From an uncultured Bacilli bacterium (GTDB lineage: Bacteria; Bacillota_I; Bacilli_A; RF39; UBA660), in contig CALVOV010000003.1 in NCBI GenBank assembly GCA_944350385.1, positions 1-64,000 on the forward strand: a stretch of DNA of 64,000 nucleotides. The letters are read 5' to 3'. The notes below the pieces were generated by a model, which was given only the letters and a program-made list of their open reading frames with translations, was not told where the DNA came from and did no database searches. The first letter of the stretch is position 1; every line of letters starts with the position of its first letter. Positions 58,064-64,000 of this stretch are shown one piece after another. A program made the translations under genes and the position numbers.

Positions 58064-61000
58064 TTAGTCAATAGACTTTTCCAAATTACTTAAAATTTTA
58101 TTTAATAAATCAACTAAATAATAAATTGGATGCTTTTCTAATTTAATAATATCTAAAATAATAATCAAATTAGATCCTTTAGATAAAAATCTAAACATAT
58201 TACTAATGTTAAATGCATCAACAAATAATTTTTCTGTATCTAATTTTTTTATTAAATCCATATCAAATACTAATTCAATAGAATTTTTATTTTGGTGGAC
58301 ATTTTTTATTTTTATTTTTTGAGCTAATTTCTCAAACCACTCTTCATACATATAAACAACTAAATCTTCATTTAATCGACCAAATCTATCTTCTAATTCT
58401 GATTTTACTTTTACCAATTTTTCATATGAATCTATTTCATTAATTTTTTGATGAATTTCTATTTTTAATTCATCTTCTTTTACATAATCATCAGTAATAT
58501 GCGTAGAGACATTTAATAATGGTTGAGAATTTGAATTTTCTTCTTCTATAGTGATACCTTTTTGTTTATTTATTTCTTCATTAAGCATCTTTAAATATAA
58601 ATCAATCCCAACAGAATCAATAAAACCAGCTTGTTCACTTCCTAAAATATCTCCAGCTCCTCTAATAGATAAATCTCGGGTAGCTATACTAAATCCACTC
58701 CCTAATTCTGTAAATTCTTTGATAACATTTAATCTCTTAATAGCAGTTTCAGTCAAACTTTTAAAAGGCTTATACATCAAATAAGCATAAGCAAATTTAT
58801 TACTTCTTCCTACTCTACCACGAATTTGATAAAGTTGACTTAATCCAAATCTATCAGCATCTAATACAATCAAAGTATTAACATTAGGAATGTCAATTCC
58901 AGTTTCAATAATCGTAGTACACAATAAAACATCATATTTATGATTTATAAAATCAAACAATCTGCTTTCTAGCTCATTTTTATTCATTTGTCCATGAACA
59001 ATAGTAATATTTGCCTCCGGTACAAGTTTTTGTATTTTTAATAATTCTTGATCAATAGACTGAACTCTATTATACAAAATAAATACTTGTCCATTTCTTG
59101 ACAACTCTTTATAAATAGCATCTTTAATAATTTGATTATTTTCTGATATTACATAAGTTTGTACTGGAAAACGATTTACTGGTGGTGTTTCTATAAGTGA
59201 TAAACTTCTTATACCAACCAAAGACATTTGCAAAGTTCTAGGAATAGGTGTTGCCGTTAAAGTTAAAACATCAACATTAACCTTGTATTGTTTAAGTTTT
59301 TCCTTATGAACAACGCCAAATCTTTGCTCCTCATCAATAATAAGTAGTCCTAAATCTTTAGGTTTAATATCGTTGCTTAACAATCTATGAGTACCAATTA
59401 CCATATCAATAGTTCCATCAGCAATCCCAGAAATAATTCTTTTAGTTTCTTTTGGTGAAGTGAACCTATTTAATAAAGCTATGTTTACAGGAAAATCTTT
59501 AAATCTAACTAAGGCATTTTCATAATGTTGGCTTGAAAGAATAGTAGTAGGACATAAAAATAAAACTTGCTTAGAATCTAGTATAGTCTTAAATGCTGAT
59601 ACAAAAGCAACTTCTGTTTTACCAAAGCCAACATCTCCACATAATAACCTATCCATGGGAGTACTAGATTCCATATCTATTTTTATTTGTTCAATAGCTC
59701 TTTGCTGATCTTTAGTTAATTCATATGGAAAAGCATTAGCAAATTCCACCGACATCTCATTATCTTTAGAAAAAGCAAACCCTTTACGAGACTCTCTTTC
59801 TGCATAAATCTTAAGCAATTTATCAGCTATATCATTTATTTTCTTTCTAACTCTTGTTTTTGTTTTTTCCCATTCAATACTATCTAACTTATTTATCTTA
59901 GGAATGACACCTTCTTGAGCAGAATATTTATACAAAGAATCTATTTTTTCAACAGGAATATAAATTTTATCAGTTCCTTGATATAAAATTTCTAAATAAT
60001 CTTTAGATATTTTATTAACATTCAAATTCTTTATCCCATTGTAAATACCTATTCCGTGTACACTATGAACTACATAATCACCAACAGATAATTTAGAAAG
60101 ATCTTTAATACCAACACCATATTTAAAATTAGTATGAAACTTTTTTTTCTTTTCTACATTAATAAATAATTCATTAGCCGTCAAAACAACCACATTATTA
60201 TAAATAAATCCTTGATTTAAGTCTTTATCAATCAAATTAACATCATTCAAAAAAATAGATTCAAAAGTGCTTTCCACTAATTTCATGTTTAAAATAGAAA
60301 TAATTTTTCTTAATTGATATTTTTTTAAACAAATAAGAACTGTAAAATTATTATTTATTTTATCCCTTATAAAAGTATTAATCTTATTAGCATCTTCATT
60401 AAAATTATTAATAGTATGAACATTATAATCTTCTAATTTAGATAAATTTTTATTAGCAATATTATCAATACTCATATAATACATAGGAAAAACTTTATTT
60501 ATTTCATTAAAAGAAAACATATATTGACCATTAAAATCTTGATCACTATTATTTTTATATTCTAATGTTTCATTTAAAATTCTTTTATAAGAAACTTCCA
60601 ATTGATCATAATCTTTAAATATCGTTATATAATCAGTTAAATATTCTTGAATATTTACAACATCTTCATAGAATGGCAAAAATTTTTGCTTATTAAAATG
60701 TAAATCATCAACTTTTTTATCAGTGATAAATTCAGAAAAAGGCCTTACAAAAATACTTTTTAATTCTTTAATTGACTTTTGAGTATCAACATCAAAATAA
60801 CGTATAGATTCAATATCATCCCCAAAAAACTCGATTCTTACTGGATATTCTTCACCAAGAGGAAAAAAATCTAATACAAACCCTCTGACAGCAAATTCAC
60901 CAGTTTTATTAACTATAGTTGTTCTATTATATCCTGATGAATTTAAAGACTGGACAATTCTAGAAGGAGATATTTCATCATTCACATTAAGTTTAAAACT

Positions 61001-61369
61001 ATGATTCTTATAATTTTCTATTGTTGGTAAATATCTTAAATATCCCATAAGATTAGTGACAACAATCATTTTATCTCTGGTCATTAACCTATTTAAAGTT
61101 TCAAGTCTAGAAATAGTTAAATCAGGACTTACAGCCAAAGCTTCACTTGTTAAAAAGTCATCCATTGGAAACAAGCAAACTTTATCACTATAAGTGATTA
61201 ACGAAGAATATAAATTATTTGCTTCATAAAGAGAATTAACTACAACAAATATTGATTTATTTTCTTTTTTTAATATATAAGATAAATAAACACAAAAAAA
61301 TTCATCGGTTAAACCAGTCATACCCATGTCTTTTTGATAATCAAATTTAAATAGATTGAAAAAATTCAT
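58064..61369 (-). CDS. mfd: Transcription-repair coupling factor
   Basis: 1101 residues, near normal length. UvrB-like N-terminal region, RNAP-interacting domain (LSVGDYVVHSVHGIGIYNGI), RecG-like translocase with MDRLLCGDVGFGKTEVA (Walker A), LLIIDEEQRFGV (DEEQ box), TATPIPRTLQMSL and GRVGRSNKFAYAYL, and the C-terminal TRCF domain. Removes stalled RNA polymerase and recruits UvrA. Starts four bases after pth. Confidence 0.97.
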   Translation of the reverse strand: MNFFNLFKFDYQKDMGMTGLTDEFFCVYLSYILKKENKSIFVVVNSLYEANNLYSSLITYSDKVCLFPMDDFLTSEALAVSPDLTISRLETLNRLMTRDKMIVVTNLMGYLRYLPTIENYKNHSFKLNVNDEISPSRIVQSLNSSGYNRTTIVNKTGEFAVRGFVLDFFPLGEEYPVRIEFFGDDIESIRYFDVDTQKSIKELKSIFVRPFSEFITDKKVDDLHFNKQKFLPFYEDVVNIQEYLTDYITIFKDYDQLEVSYKRILNETLEYKNNSDQDFNGQYMFSFNEINKVFPMYYMSIDNIANKNLSKLEDYNVHTINNFNEDANKINTFIRDKINNNFTVLICLKKYQLRKIISILNMKLVESTFESIFLNDVNLIDKDLNQGFIYNNVVVLTANELFINVEKKKKFHTNFKYGVGIKDLSKLSVGDYVVHSVHGIGIYNGIKNLNVNKISKDYLEILYQGTDKIYIPVEKIDSLYKYSAQEGVIPKINKLDSIEWEKTKTRVRKKINDIADKLLKIYAERESRKGFAFSKDNEMSVEFANAFPYELTKDQQRAIEQIKIDMESSTPMDRLLCGDVGFGKTEVAFVSAFKTILDSKQVLFLCPTTILSSQHYENALVRFKDFPVNIALLNRFTSPKETKRIISGIADGTIDMVIGTHRLLSNDIKPKDLGLLIIDEEQRFGVVHKEKLKQYKVNVDVLTLTATPIPRTLQMSLVGIRSLSLIETPPVNRFPVQTYVISENNQIIKDAIYKELSRNGQVFILYNRVQSIDQELLKIQKLVPEANITIVHGQMNKNELESRLFDFINHKYDVLLCTTIIETGIDIPNVNTLIVLDADRFGLSQLYQIRGRVGRSNKFAYAYLMYKPFKSLTETAIKRLNVIKEFTELGSGFSIATRDLSIRGAGDILGSEQAGFIDSVGIDLYLKMLNEEINKQKGITIEEENSNSQPLLNVSTHITDDYVKEDELKIEIHQKINEIDSYEKLVKVKSELEDRFGRLNEDLVVYMYEEWFEKLAQKIKIKNVHQNKNSIELVFDMDLIKKLDTEKLFVDAFNISNMFRFLSKGSNLIIILDIIKLEKHPIYYLVDLLNKILSNLEKSID

Positions 61370-61373
61370 ATCA

Positions 61374-61943
61374 TCACCTATTTTTTTTATTATAAAGACT
61401 CATTAAAATATTAAAATCTTTATAAAAATAATCGTTTAAAACAATATTCAATTCCTTAAAGCAAGCATTAATTTTATTTTTTTCATCAGTTGAAAGTTTA
61501 CCTAAAACATAATCTTTAGTGTCAATACTTCCAGATTTAGAAATACCTATTTTTAATCTTTTATAATTTTGTGTACCTAAATGCAATTCGATATTTTTTA
61601 AACCATTATGTCCACCAGAAGATCCACTTGCCTTTAATTTAAAATTACCAATAGAAATATCTAAATCATCTGAAATGATCAAAATATCTGAAATATCTAT
61701 TTTAAAATAATCAACATATTTTTTAACAACTTCACCAGATAAATTCATAAAAGATTGTGGCTTTAAAAACATAATTTTTTCGTTATTTATATTTGTTTGC
61801 AAAAATATACCATTAAATTTATTGCACCAATTTCCAGAAATTTCATTAATAGAAACAAAATAATCTAAAAAATCAAAACCAATATTATGTCTTGTATGTT
61901 CATACTCTCTACCTGGATTTCCTAATCCTACTACTAATTTCAT
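61374..61943 (-). CDS. pth: Peptidyl-tRNA hydrolase
   Basis: Recycles peptidyl-tRNA. 189 residues: LVVGLGNPGREYEHTRHNIGF (catalytic His in TRHN), LKPQSFMNLSG, SDDLDISIGNFKLKASGSSGGHNGLK. Start ATG 61943 with GGAAGTGAT upstream. In the pth-mfd order of Bacillus. Confidence 0.96.
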   Translation of the reverse strand: MKLVVGLGNPGREYEHTRHNIGFDFLDYFVSINEISGNWCNKFNGIFLQTNINNEKIMFLKPQSFMNLSGEVVKKYVDYFKIDISDILIISDDLDISIGNFKLKASGSSGGHNGLKNIELHLGTQNYKRLKIGISKSGSIDTKDYVLGKLSTDEKNKINACFKELNIVLNDYFYKDFNILMSLYNKKNR

Positions 61944-61948
61944 TGTTA

Positions 61949-62788
61949 TCACTTCCCAATATGATATTCTTTATAAACAATAGATTTTGCAACACCACGT
62001 TCTTTTGCAACTAATTTTATAGCTTCATTTGTTGTTAAACCATCTTTTAAATATAAATCAACATGTTCTTTAATATCTAAATTATTAAAATTATTTTGTT
62101 CATAATTACCAGATACAATTATAACAAATTCGCCTTTTAAATTATCAGATTCTGCTATTATCTCACTAACTTTACCTCTAATTACTTCTTCATGTATTTT
62201 AGAAATTTCTCTTTCTAAACATATATCACGATCACCAAATATTTCTAAAATATTTGATAAAGTATTTTTTAATCTATGTGGTGCTTCATAAAAAATTAAA
62301 GTATAAGGTAATCTTTTCAATTCACCCAATTCTTTTTTTTGTTTAGAGTCTTTTGAATTTAAAAATCCATAGAACAAAAAAGGTGATGGATTAATACCAG
62401 AATTAATTAGAGCTGGCACAAAAGCTGTAGCTCCAGGTAAACTAATAACATTAAAATTATTATTAATAACCTCTTTAACAACAACAAATCCAGGATCGCT
62501 AATTATTGGCGTTCCTTGATCTGTAACTAAACCTATATTTAATCCTTTTTTTAGCTCTTCTACTACATAATCTTTTACTTTGTTTTGATTAAATTCATGA
62601 CAAGCAATTAATTTCTTCTTGATATTATATTTTTGTAACAACTTTCCTGTTTCTCGTGTATCTTCGCATAATAACAAATCAACAGTTTTCAAAATATTAA
62701 GAGATCTTATTGTTATGTCATCTAAATTTCCGATTGGAGTTGGAATCAAATATAAAGATGCTGAATCATCATAACTCTTTTGGCTCAT
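61949..62788 (-). CDS. rsmI: 16S rRNA C1402 2'-O-methyltransferase
   Basis: Tetrapyrrole-methylase fold enzyme, 279 residues: LYLIPTPIGNLDDITIRSL, CEDTRETGKLL, GLVTDQGTPIISDPG, SLPGATAFVPAL and YEAPHRLKNTL. AGAGGTGA before ATG; start overlaps the stop of the preceding methyltransferase gene (ATGA). Bacillus yabC equivalent. Confidence 0.95.
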   Translation of the reverse strand: MSQKSYDDSASLYLIPTPIGNLDDITIRSLNILKTVDLLLCEDTRETGKLLQKYNIKKKLIACHEFNQNKVKDYVVEELKKGLNIGLVTDQGTPIISDPGFVVVKEVINNNFNVISLPGATAFVPALINSGINPSPFLFYGFLNSKDSKQKKELGELKRLPYTLIFYEAPHRLKNTLSNILEIFGDRDICLEREISKIHEEVIRGKVSEIIAESDNLKGEFVIIVSGNYEQNNFNNLDIKEHVDLYLKDGLTTNEAIKLVAKERGVAKSIVYKEYHIGK

Positions 62789-63516
62789 TTTCTCACCTCT
62801 TCCATTAACTTAAAATATTCTTCAGTCATTTGTCCAGTAGAATCATACATTATAAGAGGAGATTCTACTTTTAAACCAGGATTTCCTCCTTTTTGACCTT
62901 CAATTAATACTAATTTAGAACTACTTTCAATATTTTGAAAAACCATTTTAATTTTTTTGGGTTCAATATTATATTTTCTCATGATATCTAAAATTTCGAT
63001 TAATCGTTCTGGTCTATGGACAACACATACATTGCCACCTGTTTTTAAAATGTTACTAGTAACTTTAAATAGTTTTTCTAAATTCATTTTTACTTCATGT
63101 CTAGCAATTTGTTTCTCAACAGAAATATTAACCAAAGATTTTTTTTCTAATTTAAAATAAGGAGGATTACACAAAACTAAATCAAAAAAATCAGTAAAAG
63201 GAAAATTAATTTTATCATCAATATCACAATTATAAATAGTAATTTGATTATCTAAATGATTATACTTAAAAGACTCTTTTGCAAGATTATATAATTTAGT
63301 CTGAATTTCAACACAATATATATTACTTTTGGTTCTCTGTGAAAGTATTAAGGGAATAACACCATTTCCCGTTCCTAAATCACATATTTTTTTATCATTT
63401 GGTCTAATATTAGAATAATTGGCTAAAATAACACTATCTAATGAAAAACAAAAAAAATCAGAATCTTGATAAATTTTTAAATTTTTATATCCTAAAATAT
63501 CATTTAATACTTTCAT
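62785..63516 (-). CDS. Class I methyltransferase, YabB/TrmN6-like
   Basis: 243 residues. Early FSLDSVILANY, SAM motif CDLGTGNGVIPLIL and catalytic NPPY in DLVLCNPPYFKLEKK, the pattern of tRNA(Val) m6A37 methyltransferases (TrmN6) and B. subtilis YabB. Start ATG 63516, overlapping the end of ricT. Target adenine in tRNA is inferred from the family. Confidence 0.88.
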   Translation of the reverse strand: MKVLNDILGYKNLKIYQDSDFFCFSLDSVILANYSNIRPNDKKICDLGTGNGVIPLILSQRTKSNIYCVEIQTKLYNLAKESFKYNHLDNQITIYNCDIDDKINFPFTDFFDLVLCNPPYFKLEKKSLVNISVEKQIARHEVKMNLEKLFKVTSNILKTGGNVCVVHRPERLIEILDIMRKYNIEPKKIKMVFQNIESSSKLVLIEGQKGGNPGLKVESPLIMYDSTGQMTEEYFKLMEEVRK

Positions 63517-64000
63517 TACTTCCATCCTTACAAAATTCTATTATTCCTTGATCTTTTAAGTTAACACAATAAGTACCACGCAATATATCAATAGAAACAA
63601 CTTTCCCCATACCTAAAGGTGTGTCAGTAACCATATCAACTTTTGGAAGATCTTTCTTTAATTTAGTATAAACTTCATTTTCATATCCTAAGCAACATAG
63701 TAATCTTCCACAAACTCCATTTATTTTTGAAGGAGATAAAGCTAAATTCTGATTTTTTGCCATATTAATAGAAACACTACTAAAATCAGTCAAAAAAGCA
63801 TTACAACAAAGAAATAAACCACAAGGTCCTAATCCTCCTATACGTTTTGCTTTATCTCTTACTCCGACTTGTCTTAATTCAATTCTAGTACGATACTTCT
63901 GAGCAATTTTTTTTGCTAATTCTCTAAAATCAACACGTGAATCAGAAACATAAGAAACAACTAATATAGATTTATCAAGATTAAATTTAGCATCAATAAA
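63500..64000 (-). CDS. ricT: RicT/YaaT (PSP1 domain), 5' part outside the window
   Basis: Partial: the frame is open to the right edge, so the N-terminus is missing; 166 residues seen. PSP1 domain with VDFRELAKKIAQKYRTRIELRQVG, then Cys-rich GLGPCGLFLCCNAF and NGVCGRLLCCLGYE, the iron-sulfur ligands of RicT. With RicA and RicF it stimulates RNase Y and, in Bacillus, phosphorelay-driven sporulation and competence. Followed by the yabB-like gene as in Bacillus, with yabA absent between. Confidence 0.93.
   Translation of the reverse strand, partial: FIDAKFNLDKSILVVSYVSDSRVDFRELAKKIAQKYRTRIELRQVGVRDKAKRIGGLGPCGLFLCCNAFLTDFSSVSINMAKNQNLALSPSKINGVCGRLLCCLGYENEVYTKLKKDLPKVDMVTDTPLGMGKVVSIDILRGTYCVNLKDQGIIEFCKDGSNESIK

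Overview
The window comes from the chromosome of a very AT-rich, low-GC Gram-positive bacterium (Firmicutes/Bacilli in the broad sense). Gene order from the right end leftwards on the minus strand follows the origin-proximal backbone of Bacillus: ricT, yabB-like methyltransferase, rsmI, pth, mfd, metG, tatD, ksgA, yabG, veg, spoVG, yabP, yabQ, divIC, tilS, ftsH, dusB, lysS, cysS, mrnC, rlmB, sigH, secE, nusG, rplK-A-J-L, ybxB, rpoB-C, rpsL-G, fusA, tuf. The order is compacted: rpmG, hpt, prs and others are missing. Spore-associated genes (yabG, yabP, yabQ, spoVG, sigH) point to a spore-forming or recently spore-forming lineage. A tmRNA tag ending in AVAFA and Asn at the RpoB position equivalent to E. 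coli His526 resemble Mollicutes. I infer a Mollicutes/Erysipelotrichia-neighbouring Bacilli lineage living anaerobically (pyruvate formate-lyase); the exact taxon cannot be read from the sequence.

Layout. 0-5.7 kb: c-di-AMP module cdaA-cdaR, a first RNase R paralogue, and small membrane or secreted proteins. 5.7-7.3 kb: a 41-residue hydrophobic peptide gene, tmRNA and an unrecognised probable beta-propeller gene. 7.4-10.4 kb: pflB-pflA on the plus strand behind a palindromic operator candidate. 10.4-14.5 kb: secG-rnr-capA-smpB; with ssrA nearby this gives a trans-translation and RNA-decay neighbourhood. 14.6-20.5 kb: T-box-controlled proS, eno, murD and a divergent FemAB-type ligase. 20.5-36.9 kb: the translation/transcription core (tuf, fusA, rpsG, rpsL, rpoC, rpoB, ybxB, rplL, rplJ, rplA, rplK, nusG, secE) with visible promoters, an L10 leader and two L1-like leaders. 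37-49.9 kb: sigH, rlmB, mrnC, cysS, a YfcC-like carrier, lysS, RDD protein, dusB, mscL, ftsH, tilS, divIC. 50-53 kb: sporulation-associated genes and ksgA. 52.8-54.7 kb: a SipW-like signal peptidase with two secreted substrate candidates. 54.8-64 kb: tatD, T-box metG, mfd, pth, rsmI, a methyltransferase and the 3' part of ricT.

The strongest unexplained feature is the 835-base gene-free stretch between rplL and ybxB (32834-33668). It carries two promoter-terminator units on the minus strand. The two cores share five 8-9 base blocks in mirror order and the same closing-helix layout, which suggests two related structured RNAs in inverted orientation, or one long rod-like RNA. I could not assign them to a known family. 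A second pervasive trait is extreme packing: many intrinsic terminators contain the stop codon of the gene they end, and several -35 boxes touch or overlap the preceding stop codon. No tRNA, rRNA, CRISPR array or insertion sequence was recognised.
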